Assembly (NCBI GenBank): GCA_964621605.1
Contig: CAZUMJ010000046.1
Span: 1-21,068, forward strand
Length of the DNA: 21,068 bases
Source: CAZUMJ01 sp964621605
GTDB taxonomy: Bacteria > Actinomycetota > Acidimicrobiia > Acidimicrobiales > Iamiaceae
Direction of reading: 5' to 3'
How positions within the stretch are numbered: position 1 is the first letter of the stretch; each line of letters begins with the position of its first letter. Under the pieces are notes generated by a model that had not been told where the DNA came from, did not search any database, and saw only the letters and a list, made by a program, of their open reading frames with translations. Below, piece after piece: positions 6,690 to 14,002 of the stretch. The translations under genes were made by a program, and so were the position numbers.

Positions 6690-7607
6690 ATGCCCATCAC
6701 GCCCACCGCCAAGATCTGGATGAACGGCCGCCTCGTCGACTGGGACGACGCCAACATCCACATCCTCACGCACTCGCTGCACTACGGCATGGGCGTGTTC
6801 GAGGGCATCCGCGCCTACGAGACGGCTGACGGCCCCGCGGTGTTCCGCCTCACCGACCACATCCGTCGCCTGCGCGACTCGGCACACATCATGATGATGG
6901 ACCTGCCGTACACGGTCGACGAGTTGGTCGAGGCCACCAAGGACGTGGTGCGTGCGAGCGGCCTGCCGAGCGCCTACATCCGCCCGATCGCGTACTACGG
7001 CTACGGCGAGATGGGCCTCAACACGCTGCCCTGCTCGGTCGACGTGGCGATCGCCTGCTGGCCGTGGGGTGCATACCTGGGCGACGCCAGCCTCACCACC
7101 GGCATCAAGTTGCAGATCTCGTCGTGGCAGCGCCACGACCACAACACGATGCCGCCGGCGGCGAAGACCACGGGCAACTACGTCAACTCCTCGTTGGCGA
7201 AGATCCAGGCGCTCAAGGCCGGTTACGACGAAGCCCTGCTGTTGAACCGTTCGGGCATGGTGTCGGAGTGCACCGGCGAGAACGTCTTCGTCGCCCGCCA
7301 CGGCCGCCTCATCACGCCGCCGTTGGCGGCGGGTGCGCTCGAGGGCATCACGCAGAGCTCGGTGGCGGCGATCGCGGCAGACCTCGGTTTCGAGTGCGTC
7401 GAGGGTGAGCTGTCACGCAGCGACCTGTACCTCGCACAGGAGATGTTCCTGTGCGGGTCCGCCGCCGAGGTCGCCGCGGTGAACTCGGTCGACGACCGTG
7501 CCATCCCGTGCCCGGGCGAGATGACGCTGGCCATCGCCCACGAGTACGCCAAGGCCGTGCGCGGCGAGGTCGATCGCCACAAGGACTGGGTCGAACATGT
7601 CGGCTGA
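6690..7607 (+). CDS. ilvE: branched-chain amino acid aminotransferase
   Basis: IlvE is a class IV PLP transaminase that performs the last step of leucine, isoleucine and valine synthesis with glutamate as amino donor. The 305-aa length and sequence follow E. coli IlvE closely. LHYGMGVFEGIRAY is at 30-43, PWGAYLG at 125-131, and the PLP lysine is Lys159 in PAAKTTGNY. SGMVSECTGENVFV forms the phosphate/cofactor region. The ATG at 6690 has GGGAG 5 nt upstream and lies 14 nt after leuB. The 3' end overlaps cimA by 11 bp. The class IV family also includes D-amino acid transaminases and aminodeoxychorismate lyase, but the context and motifs support IlvE. Confidence 0.93.
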   Translation: MPITPTAKIWMNGRLVDWDDANIHILTHSLHYGMGVFEGIRAYETADGPAVFRLTDHIRRLRDSAHIMMMDLPYTVDELVEATKDVVRASGLPSAYIRPIAYYGYGEMGLNTLPCSVDVAIACWPWGAYLGDASLTTGIKLQISSWQRHDHNTMPPAAKTTGNYVNSSLAKIQALKAGYDEALLLNRSGMVSECTGENVFVARHGRLITPPLAAGALEGITQSSVAAIAADLGFECVEGELSRSDLYLAQEMFLCGSAAEVAAVNSVDDRAIPCPGEMTLAIAHEYAKAVRGEVDRHKDWVEHVG

Positions 7608-9222
7608 GCCGCCCGCAGCGGTCGACATCTTCGACACGACCCTGCGCGACGGCTCCCAGTTCGAGGGCATCTCGCTGTCGGTCGACGACAAGCTGCGCGT
7701 CGCCGAGCAGCTCGAGTGGCTCGGCGTGCGCTGGATCGAGGGCGGCTACCCGCAGGCCAACCCGAAAGACGCCGAGTTCTTCCGACGCGCACCCACCGAG
7801 CTCGACCTGCACGTCGCGGAGCTCGTGGCGTTCGGGTCGACCCGGCGCCCGCTCGGCAAGGTCGACGACGACCCGACGCTGCGCGCCCTCGTCGCCGCCG
7901 GGACGGGCACCGTGTGCATCGTGGGCAAGTCGTCCGAGTTCCACGTGCGCGAGGCGCTCGCCACGACCCTCGACGAGGGGGTCGCCATGGTGCGCGACTC
8001 GGTCGCCTTCCTGAAGGCACAGGGCCTGCGCGTGTTCTTCGATGCGGAGCACTGCTTCGACGGCTACCGCGCCAACGCCGAGTTCACCCTGCGGGTGCTC
8101 GAAGCCGCAGCCGAGGCGGGCGCCGACTGCCTCGTGCTGTGCGACACCAACGGCGGATCGCTGCCACACGACGTGCAGCGCGTCACCGGCGAGATCGCCT
8201 CCTACCTCGGCGCCGACGTGGCGCTCGGCATCCACACGCAGAACGACACCGGGTGCGCGGCCGCCAACGCGGTCGCGGCGGTGCTGGCAGGCGCCACGCA
8301 GTTGCAGGGCACGATCAACGGCTACGGCGAGCGCACCGGCAACGCCAACCTCATGACCTGCATCCCGAACCTTGAGCTGAAGCTCGGTGTGCGGTGCCTG
8401 CCGGAGGGGCGCCTCGAACGCCTCACCGCGGTGAGCCGTCACGTCGCCGAGCTCGTGAACCTGCCGCCGCACCCCGCCGACCCGTACGTGGGTGCGTCCG
8501 CGTTCGCGCACAAGGGCGGGTTGCACACGTCCGCGCTGGGACGCGCCGGTGGCGCCACCTACGAGCACGTCGACCCGGGCCTCGTCGGCAACCACACGCG
8601 GGTGCTCGTGTCCGACTTGGGCGGCCGTTCCGGCATGGCGATGAAGGCGGCGGAGTTGGGCGTCGAGCTCGACGACCGTGCGGCCGCGGCCCTCACCGAG
8701 CAGCTCAAGCAGCGCGAAGCGGACGGGTTCGTGTACGAGGCGGCTGATGCCTCCCTCGAGCTGCTGATGCGCGAGGCCGCGGGGTGGACCCAGCCGTTCT
8801 TCCGCATGGAGGGCTACCGGGTCACGACATACCACCGCCTGCCCACCCCGGCGGGAGAGGACCCCGCCCGCCACGACGACGACGCCGCGGTCGACACCGA
8901 AGCCACCGTGAAGGTCTGGATCGGCGACGAGCGCTTCACGGCCTTGGGCGAGGGAAACGGCCCGGTCAACGCGCTCGACAACGCGCTGCGCGGTGCCATC
9001 GGTGCGCGCTACCCGGCGCTCGCCGCGTTGCTGCTGATCGACTTCAAGGTTCGGGTGCTCGACTCGTCGTCGGGCACGGGCGCGGTCACCCGGGTGCTCA
9101 TCGACTTCACCGACGGCGAGCGCACCTGGTCGACGGTGGGGGTCAGCGAGAACGTGATCGAGGCGTCGTGGCAGGCCCTGCGCGACGGGGTGGTCTGGTT
9201 GCTGGCCCACCCCGGGGTTTAG
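7597..9222 (+). CDS. cimA: (R)-citramalate synthase
   Basis: CimA condenses pyruvate with acetyl-CoA to citramalate, giving 2-ketobutyrate for isoleucine without threonine. The 541-aa protein has an N-terminal HMGL/DRE-TIM catalytic barrel with IFDTTLRDGSQ (residues 11-21) and the metal-binding HTQND region. A linker contains AFAHKGGLHTSAL. The C-terminal LeuA-type regulatory domain (about 425-535) includes LGEGNGPVNALDNALR and VGVSENVIEASWQAL. These features and the GSTRRPLGKV segment follow Geobacter-type CimA rather than LeuA or homocitrate synthase. The ATG at 7597 lies inside the ilvE 3' end, so translation is probably coupled. A separate leuA at the window start removes the need for this gene in leucine synthesis. 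Confidence 0.9.
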   Translation: MSAEPPAAVDIFDTTLRDGSQFEGISLSVDDKLRVAEQLEWLGVRWIEGGYPQANPKDAEFFRRAPTELDLHVAELVAFGSTRRPLGKVDDDPTLRALVAAGTGTVCIVGKSSEFHVREALATTLDEGVAMVRDSVAFLKAQGLRVFFDAEHCFDGYRANAEFTLRVLEAAAEAGADCLVLCDTNGGSLPHDVQRVTGEIASYLGADVALGIHTQNDTGCAAANAVAAVLAGATQLQGTINGYGERTGNANLMTCIPNLELKLGVRCLPEGRLERLTAVSRHVAELVNLPPHPADPYVGASAFAHKGGLHTSALGRAGGATYEHVDPGLVGNHTRVLVSDLGGRSGMAMKAAELGVELDDRAAAALTEQLKQREADGFVYEAADASLELLMREAAGWTQPFFRMEGYRVTTYHRLPTPAGEDPARHDDDAAVDTEATVKVWIGDERFTALGEGNGPVNALDNALRGAIGARYPALAALLLIDFKVRVLDSSSGTGAVTRVLIDFTDGERTWSTVGVSENVIEASWQALRDGVVWLLAHPGV

Positions 9223-9236
9223 GCTCCGAGGCCGAT

Positions 9237-9764
9237 ATGGCTGCTCCGTCGTTCGTCCAGCTCGACCCCGACCCCTCCCGCGCGCCGCGCGCCTACGAGT
9301 CGCCGGTGCGGCGTCCCGACAGTTGGCGCAAGGACCGCCCCGCCGAGCTCGGCAGCTTCCAGCCGCGCGGGCCGCTCATGGGTAGCCCGGGTCCCGACAT
9401 CGGCTACGCCATCAAGCTGCTGGCGCTGTTCGGGGACAAGGTCGTGCTCACCGACCACGAGCACGCCAAGGACGCGGCCGCAGGCGCGACCGCCATCGCC
9501 ATGAAGCGGGCCGCACTGTTCGGGCGGGCGCCGGTGGTGCACGACCTGACGCTCGCCTACACCGTGTTCGGATTCCTCGACGCACAGCCCGACCCCGAGC
9601 TGGTCGCCGCCCGCAAGGAGCTGTTCACCGAGGCGGGTGCCCACCACGGCTACCCGCTGCAGCGCCGCATCGCCGACGCCGTACCCGACGAGACGCTGCG
9701 CAAGTCGCACACGACCGTCGCGGACGAGCACCGGGCGAACTGGCGCACCCTGCTCAGCCTCTAG
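9237..9764 (+). CDS. conserved hypothetical protein, 175 aa
   Basis: I do not recognise this family. It is a soluble-looking protein with no signal peptide or membrane span. The proline- and arginine-rich N-terminus (about 1-50) is followed by a helical region with GYAIKLLALFGDKVVLTDHEHAKD. The C-terminal half has several His, Asp and Glu residues (HDLTLAYTVFGFLDAQPDPE, KELFTEAGAHHGYP). Metal or cofactor binding is possible but not shown. The ATG at 9237 has GAGG 5 nt upstream and lies 14 nt after cimA. The gltX start follows 9 nt after the stop, so it sits inside the operon. Codon use and composition match the neighbours. Confidence 0.8.
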   Translation: MAAPSFVQLDPDPSRAPRAYESPVRRPDSWRKDRPAELGSFQPRGPLMGSPGPDIGYAIKLLALFGDKVVLTDHEHAKDAAAGATAIAMKRAALFGRAPVVHDLTLAYTVFGFLDAQPDPELVAARKELFTEAGAHHGYPLQRRIADAVPDETLRKSHTTVADEHRANWRTLLSL

Positions 9765-9773
9765 CCTGGCGGG

Positions 9774-11195
9774 GTGCCTGACCTCCCCGTCCGCGTCCGC
9801 TTCGCGCCGTCCCCGACCGGCTATCTGCACGTCGGTGGCGCCCGCACCGTGCTCTTCAACTGGCTGTTCGCGCGCCACCACGGCGGCAGCTTCCTGCTGC
9901 GCATCGAGGACACCGACACGGAGCGCAACCAGCCCGAGCTGATCGAGGCGATCTTCGACGCGATGCGCTGGCTGGGCCTGACCTGGGACGAGGAGCCGGT
10001 CTACCAGTCCCACCGGTTCGACGTGTATGTCGAAGCCGCGCAGCGTTTGGCGGCGTCGGGCCACGCGTACGCGTGCGACTGCACGCCTGACACCGTGCAG
10101 GCACGTGCGAAGGAGCGGGGCGGGCCGCCGGGCTACGACGGCCACTGCCGCGACCGGGGTCTCGAGGCGGGCCCCGGGCGGGCGCTGCGCTTCCGTGCCC
10201 CCGACGACGGCGCCACGACCTTCTCCGACCTGATCCGCGGCGAGGTGACCTTCGAGCACGCCTCCATCGAGGACTTCGTGCTGCTGCGTTCCAACGGCAC
10301 GCCCACGTTCCTGCTGGCGAACATCGTCGACGACGCCGCGATGGGCATCACGCACGTCATCCGCGGCGAGGAGCACGTCAACGGCACGCCGAAGTACCTC
10401 TTGTTGGGTGAGGCGCTCGGCCTCGAATACCGACCGGTGTTCGCGCACCTGCCGTTGCTGGTCAACGAGCAGCGCAAGAAGCTGTCGAAGCGACGCGACG
10501 ACGTGTCGGTGAACGACTACCGCGACCGTGGTTTTGTCGCCGAGGCGATGCGCAACTACCTGGCGCTGCTGGGGTGGGGGCCGCCCGACGGCGTCGAGAT
10601 CCGTCCCATCGGCGAGTTCGTGGAGCTGTTCGACCTCGGCGCGGTCACGCCGTCGCCCGCGTTCTTCGACGTGAAGAAGCTCACGCACGTCAACGCCGAG
10701 TACCTCCGAGCCATGCCGCTCGACGAGTTCGTGGCGAGCGCCGTGCCGTTCCTCACCGGTGGCGACGCCGCCCGTGCGGCGCTCGAGGCACTGGCTCCCC
10801 TGGTGCAGTCACGGGTGCGCACCCTCGACGAGGTGGACGGCCTCATCGACTTCCTCTGGCGCGACGAGCCGCTCGTCGATGATGCCGCGTGGGAGTCCGA
10901 GATCGTGCGGGGCAAGGCGGGCATCGCCATGGTCGCCGCCACCGCGGTCCGGCTCGACACCATCGACGAGGCAGGGTGGACCGCCGACGCCATCCGCGCC
11001 GCGGTCGAGGCAGCCACGATCGACCTCGGCCTCGTCAACGCCGAAGGGGGCCCGCAGCTCGCCAAGTCGCAGGGCCCGGTCCGGGTGGCGGTGACTGGAC
11101 GCAAGGTCGGCCCGCCCCTGTTCGAGTCGCTCGAGGTGCTCGGGCGCGACCGCACCCTGGCCCGGTTGCAGGCGGCGCAGGCCCGGATGCGGTGA
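9774..11195 (+). CDS. gltX: glutamyl-tRNA synthetase
   Basis: This class I synthetase charges tRNA-Glu. In organisms lacking GlnRS it also mischarges tRNA-Gln for later amidation by GatCAB. It is 473 aa. The HIGH-type motif is PSPTGYLHVGG (residues 13-22, His18) and the KMSKS-type motif is LSKR (237-240). A partial zinc-type site is visible in the acceptor-binding insert (Cys101, Cys103, Cys125). The anticodon-binding domain is C-terminal. The start is GTG at 9774 with only a G-rich weak Shine-Dalgarno. The stop overlaps the next gene as GTGA. Whether it discriminates Glu from Gln tRNA cannot be read here. Genes for both tRNAs lie within 3 kb. Confidence 0.95.
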   Translation: MPDLPVRVRFAPSPTGYLHVGGARTVLFNWLFARHHGGSFLLRIEDTDTERNQPELIEAIFDAMRWLGLTWDEEPVYQSHRFDVYVEAAQRLAASGHAYACDCTPDTVQARAKERGGPPGYDGHCRDRGLEAGPGRALRFRAPDDGATTFSDLIRGEVTFEHASIEDFVLLRSNGTPTFLLANIVDDAAMGITHVIRGEEHVNGTPKYLLLGEALGLEYRPVFAHLPLLVNEQRKKLSKRRDDVSVNDYRDRGFVAEAMRNYLALLGWGPPDGVEIRPIGEFVELFDLGAVTPSPAFFDVKKLTHVNAEYLRAMPLDEFVASAVPFLTGGDAARAALEALAPLVQSRVRTLDEVDGLIDFLWRDEPLVDDAAWESEIVRGKAGIAMVAATAVRLDTIDEAGWTADAIRAAVEAATIDLGLVNAEGGPQLAKSQGPVRVAVTGRKVGPPLFESLEVLGRDRTLARLQAAQARMR

Positions 11196-11890
11196 CCGCC
11201 CCGTCGCCGTCGCCGTCGGCGTCGTCGGCCGCGGTGCCGAGGGTGCGCCGCCGGCCCCGGCCGCGTCGGTCGTGGCTGCGCCGGCTCGTGTGGCTGGCCT
11301 TGTGCTGCGGTGTGGCCGCGGTGCTCTACGTGGGGGTCACCTTCGTGCAGGTCGTCTCGACCGGCCACCGCGACGATGCCGCGCTCGGCAGCGATGTGCG
11401 GCCCGCGGAAGCGATCTTGGTGTCGGGCGCCGCCCAATACGACGGGCGTCCGTCACCGGTGCTGGAGGCCCGCCTCGCACACGCCCTGGAGCTGTACCGC
11501 GCCAAAGTGGCGCCGGTGATCGTGGTGACCGGCGGCCGTCAGCCCGGTGACCGCTTCAACGAAGGCGAGGTGGGCTACCTGTGGCTCACCGCGCGGGGCG
11601 TGCCCGACGCCGACGTGCTCGTCGAGGTCCACGGGCGCACGACGTGGCAGGAGATGCTCGCGTCGACGCGCTTTCTGAAGGCGCGGGGCATCGACGACGT
11701 GATCCTGGTCTCGGACGACTACCACAGCCTGCGGCTGCTCGCGATCGCCGACGAGTTGGGGCTGCACGCCCGGGTGTCGCCATCGAAGCTGCATGTCGAG
11801 GGGACGGCTCGGCTGCGTCACCAGGTGCGCGAGACGGTGGCGGTGTCGATCGGGCGCATCATCGGCTTCGGGCGGCTCGACCGGCGCTGA
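11192..11890 (+). CDS. YdcF/SanA-like DUF218 membrane-anchored protein
   Basis: This 232-aa protein has a basic N-terminus (residues 1-28, rich in Pro, Ser and Arg). One membrane span follows (about 30-50, LVWLALCCGVAAVLYVGVTFV), then an extracytoplasmic DUF218 domain. The domain shows AILVSGAAQYDGRPSPVLEAR, then PVIVVTGG, the GRTTWQEM segment and VSDDYHSLR, as in the YdcF/SanA family. The family is linked to envelope integrity and vancomycin sensitivity, but its biochemical activity is unclear. The GTG start at 11192 overlaps the gltX stop as GTGA, so the two are probably translated together. Confidence 0.85.
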   Translation: MTAPSPSPSASSAAVPRVRRRPRPRRSWLRRLVWLALCCGVAAVLYVGVTFVQVVSTGHRDDAALGSDVRPAEAILVSGAAQYDGRPSPVLEARLAHALELYRAKVAPVIVVTGGRQPGDRFNEGEVGYLWLTARGVPDADVLVEVHGRTTWQEMLASTRFLKARGIDDVILVSDDYHSLRLLAIADELGLHARVSPSKLHVEGTARLRHQVRETVAVSIGRIIGFGRLDRR

Positions 11891-11929
11891 CCGGCCTGGC
11901 CGTCGCTGACCGACCGGTCGTGCCCGCCT

Positions 11930-11947
11930 GTCGGGTTCGGGCCCGAC
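11930..11947 (+). terminator. weak hairpin after the ydcF-like gene
   Basis: GTCGGG (11930-11935) pairs with CCCGAC (11942-11947) around a TTCGGG loop. It has no T tract. The position 40 nt after the stop codon fits an operon-end terminator, but the support is thin. Confidence 0.3.
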
Positions 11948-11988
11948 GACCGTCTCAGCTCACGTTGCCCTGTCTCTGGGCCGACCTG

Positions 11989-12023
11989 CGGTTCGCCCGT
12001 TCTGGTCGGTTCGCCCGTTCTGG
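11989..12023. repeat. 17-bp direct repeat, period 18, before tRNA-Gln
   Basis: CGGTTCGCCCGTTCTGG occurs at 11989-12005 and again, identical, at 12007-12023. It lies just upstream of the -10 box of the tRNA-Gln gene. It could be a regulator site pair or a slippage duplication. Confidence 0.8.
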
Positions 12024-12033
12024 GAGGGCAGGT

Positions 12034-12039
12034 TAGAGT
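12034..12039 (+). promoter_or_regulatory. -10 box for tRNA-Gln
   Basis: TAGAGT (TANNNT type) lies 14 nt before the mature tRNA 5' end. No good -35 is seen at 17-18 bp. Confidence 0.4.
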
Positions 12040-12053
12040 CGTCGGACCATCTT

Positions 12054-12128
12054 TCGGGGGTGGTGTAATCGGCAACACAACTGGTTCTGGTCCAGTTATT
12101 GGGGGTTCGAGTCCTCCCCCCCGAGCCA
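12054..12128 (+). tRNA. tRNA-Gln (anticodon CTG)
   Basis: The cloverleaf folds by eye. The acceptor TCGGGGG pairs with CCCCCGA, the D stem GTG pairs with CAC, and the anticodon stem ACTGG pairs with CCAGT with loop TTCTGGT (anticodon CTG). The T arm is GGGGG-TTCGAGT-CCTCC, the discriminator is G, and CCA is encoded in the gene. It reads CAG codons. Confidence 0.95.
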
Positions 12129-12139
12129 CGTGAGCAAGT

Positions 12140-12170
12140 CGAAGCCTCAGGCCCCGCGCCTGGGGCTTCG
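12140..12170 (+). terminator. terminator-like hairpin after tRNA-Gln
   Basis: CGAAGCCTCAGGC (12140-12152) pairs with GCCTGGGGCTTCG (12158-12170) in a 13-bp stem with one T-G wobble and a CCCGC loop. No real T tract follows. The strength and position 11 nt after the tRNA support termination. Confidence 0.65.
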
Positions 12171-12208
12171 TCGGTACCGGGTCGCGTTCGCTCTGTCGAG
12201 GTCGCGGC

Positions 12209-12246
12209 CGGGGCAGTGCGGGCGGGGCAGTGCGCGGGGCAGTGCG
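12209..12246. repeat. three copies of a 12-bp repeat upstream of the ferredoxin-like gene
   Basis: CGGGGCAGTGCG occurs at 12209-12220, 12223-12234 and 12235-12246, in the same direction. The array ends about 20 bp before a possible -10 box (TAGCCT, 12267-12272). It could bind a regulator of the downstream gene or be a slippage array. Confidence 0.8.
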
Positions 12247-12266
12247 GCGGGTCGCCCCCGCGTCGA

Positions 12267-12272
12267 TAGCCT
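12267..12272 (+). promoter_or_regulatory. possible -10 box of the ferredoxin-like gene
   Basis: TAGCCT is a TANNNT match 32 nt before the GTG start, leaving room for a short leader that contains AAGGGAG. No convincing -35 was found. Confidence 0.35.
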
Positions 12273-12303
12273 GCGGTGACCGTCACGCAAGGGAGCGCCC
12301 GCA

Positions 12304-13290
12304 GTGCCACAGCTCGACCACGAGACCCTCCTGGCCCGGCAGCGCTGCACCGCCCAGTTCGCGGAGCTGGGTGTCGACCCGATCGGGTCCGCGGGTTCGC
12401 CTCCCGGCGGGTACGTGCTGTTCGAGCTTCCGTTGCCGTGGCCGCACGACGTGCTCTCCCTCGACGCCCTCGCCGACCTCGGTGCAGTCACGAAGGCCAT
12501 GCGGGCCCGCCCGCAGGCCCTTGTCCCCGAAGGGGCCGACGGGTCGCTCCGGGTCATCGCGTATGGGCCGGGGCGTCCGGGTGGGGCCCCTCTGCTGCGC
12601 CGTGAAGACACGGTCGGGGGAGTCGGCGAGCTCGCAGATGCCGCGCACCGCCTGCTCACCGACGTGTCCGCCGGCATCGTCGACGACCCGGACGGCACCG
12701 ATCCGGTGTGGGACGTGCTGGTCTGCACCCACGGCACGCGCGACGTGTGCTGCGGCGCCGTGGGGTCTGCGTTGCACCACCGCCTCTGCGAGGCCGACGC
12801 CGGGCTGCGTGGCCCCGGCGGCGAGCGTGTGCGGGTGTGGCGGACGAGCCACACCGGCGGGCACCGCTTCGCCCCGACGGTGGTGACCTTCCCCGACGGC
12901 CTCACCTGGGCCTGGATCGACAAGGTCGACATGGCGGCGCTGCTGGCCCGGCGGGTCGCCCCGGACGAGGCGGCGGCGCACCTCCGTGGGGCCGCCACCG
13001 TGCGTGGCGGGTGGGCCCAGGCGCTCGACCGTGAGGGGTTGCGGGGCGAGGGCTGGGCATGGGTGGCCCACGCGCGCACCGTGCTCGTCGACGAACCGGT
13101 GGCCGACGGGCCCGACTCCACGCACGTGGTGGTGGTCGAGGGGGTCGGTGCGGTGGGGGAGCGGGTGCGTTACCGCGGGGTGGTGGAGGTGGCACGCGAG
13201 GTGCCGGTGCCGCCGTGCGGGGTGCCGTTGGAGGAGGCGGTCAAGACCGACCGCGAGTTCGCCGTGCACGACGTCCAGCGGGAGGCCTGA
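12304..13290 (+). CDS. sucrase/ferredoxin-like family protein (thioredoxin-fold [2Fe-2S])
   Basis: This 328-aa cytosolic protein is of the Suc_Fer-like family, whose members have a thioredoxin-like ferredoxin fold. The likely cluster region reads CTHGTRDVCCG (Cys141, Cys149, Cys150), followed by RTSHTGGHRFAPTVVTFPDG with His183 and His187. Cys and His residues of this kind are used as ligands in related yeast Apd1-type proteins. Its role is unknown; electron transfer or redox tolerance is a family-based guess. The GTG start at 12304 has AAGGGAG 8 nt upstream. The last 18 codons are repeated at 14003, beyond a toxin-antitoxin pair. Confidence 0.85.
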   Translation: MPQLDHETLLARQRCTAQFAELGVDPIGSAGSPPGGYVLFELPLPWPHDVLSLDALADLGAVTKAMRARPQALVPEGADGSLRVIAYGPGRPGGAPLLRREDTVGGVGELADAAHRLLTDVSAGIVDDPDGTDPVWDVLVCTHGTRDVCCGAVGSALHHRLCEADAGLRGPGGERVRVWRTSHTGGHRFAPTVVTFPDGLTWAWIDKVDMAALLARRVAPDEAAAHLRGAATVRGGWAQALDREGLRGEGWAWVAHARTVLVDEPVADGPDSTHVVVVEGVGAVGERVRYRGVVEVAREVPVPPCGVPLEEAVKTDREFAVHDVQREA

Positions 13291-13324
13291 CGCTCGGCGG
13301 GGTTTGGAAGCGACCGCCGGGTTC
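13236..13324. repeat. 89-bp direct repeat, left copy (3' end of ferredoxin-like gene)
   Basis: This copy is 85 of 89 bases identical to 14003-14091, at an offset of exactly 767 bp. It covers the last 18 codons and stop of the ferredoxin-like gene plus 34 bp after it. Similarity stops sharply at both edges. The MntA-HepT genes lie between the two copies. Confidence 0.92.
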
Positions 13325-13334
13325 GGTTCGTGGC

Positions 13335-13670
13335 TCAGTCGGCGCCTGCGATCGAGCGAAGGCCCGCCAGGAGCCCAGGCACGTCCGAGCGCGCTGTCGA
13401 CACCAGGACGTCGATCTCGACCGACCAGTAGCCGTGCACGATGCGGTTTCGCAGCCGGATCGGGTCCGCCCAGGGGAGTTCGGGATGGGCAGTCTTCAGA
13501 TCATCGGAGATTTGCCCCGAGGCCTCTCCGAGCACCGTGAAGTTCCACAGGAGCGCGTCCACTGGGTCTCGGTTCGCTTGGGACGGTTCGGGATCGAGCT
13601 TTGCTGCGAGCGACATGATCCGCTCGCATGCCTCGATCATCTCATCGAGGAGTAGGCGGTCACGCTGCAT
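13335..13670 (-). CDS. HepT-family toxin (HEPN ribonuclease)
   Basis: This 111-aa all-helical HEPN protein is the toxin of a MntA-HepT system. The RNase motif RX4HXY is intact as RNRIVHGY (Arg74, His79, Tyr81). In the studied Shewanella system the Tyr of this motif is the site where the antitoxin adds AMP residues to silence the toxin. LLWNFTVLGEASGQISDDLK and the final helix are also typical. The ATG at 13670 (MQRDRLLLDEMIEAC) is preferred to longer in-frame starts because it matches the family N-terminus. It overlaps the antitoxin gene by 11 bp, so translation is coupled. The order is antitoxin first. Confidence 0.87.
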   Translation of the reverse strand: MQRDRLLLDEMIEACERIMSLAAKLDPEPSQANRDPVDALLWNFTVLGEASGQISDDLKTAHPELPWADPIRLRNRIVHGYWSVEIDVLVSTARSDVPGLLAGLRSIAGAD

Positions 13671-13989
13671 AGAGCGGCTGTGCCTCGGCGAGAACGGTGT
13701 CACGCATCGCCCTGTGCACGGCCGATTTCGAGACCAGGTCGACCTTTCGCCCGAAAATCGTAGAAAGTTCGTCCTCGAGTTGGTTGAGGGAGAACCCGAG
13801 GTGGCGCCCAGGAGAGAGGGTGTACAGCACGTCGAGATCGCTCTCCGGGCGGGCATCACCCCGCGCGACCGACCCGAACACCGACAACTCCGCCACGCCG
13901 TAGCGCGTGCACACCTCTCCGAGGCGGGTTCGGTCGGCCTGGGTCAGGTCGAACACGCTCCTGGATTGGGCGGAACTCACGTCCACCAT
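13660..13989 (-). CDS. MntA-family antitoxin (minimal nucleotidyltransferase)
   Basis: This 109-aa minimal nucleotidyltransferase is partner to the downstream HepT. The motif GSX10DXD is intact: Gly39-Ser40 followed by Asp51-Leu-Asp53, with a third acidic residue at Asp84 (KVDLV). The N-terminus (LGEVCTRYGVAELSVFGS) is typical. Known family members neutralise HepT by AMP transfer to its tyrosine. All catalytic residues of both partners are present, so the module looks functional. It starts at ATG 13989, only 14 bp from the inner edge of the right-hand 89-bp repeat. Promoter elements, if any, must overlap that repeat. Confidence 0.87.
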   Translation of the reverse strand: MVDVSSAQSRSVFDLTQADRTRLGEVCTRYGVAELSVFGSVARGDARPESDLDVLYTLSPGRHLGFSLNQLEDELSTIFGRKVDLVSKSAVHRAMRDTVLAEAQPLYAA

Positions 13990-14002
13990 GGTTCCATATG
14001 AC

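Noticed and set aside
7348..9210. 620-aa open frame antisense to cimA, and a similar 489-aa frame antisense to gltX and the 175-aa gene (9219-10688)
   Set aside because: Shadow frames of well-supported genes in high-GC DNA; no start signals or family features.
12209..12246. Replication iterons or a CRISPR array
   Set aside because: Only three 12-bp copies with no unique spacers of constant length and no replication or Cas genes.
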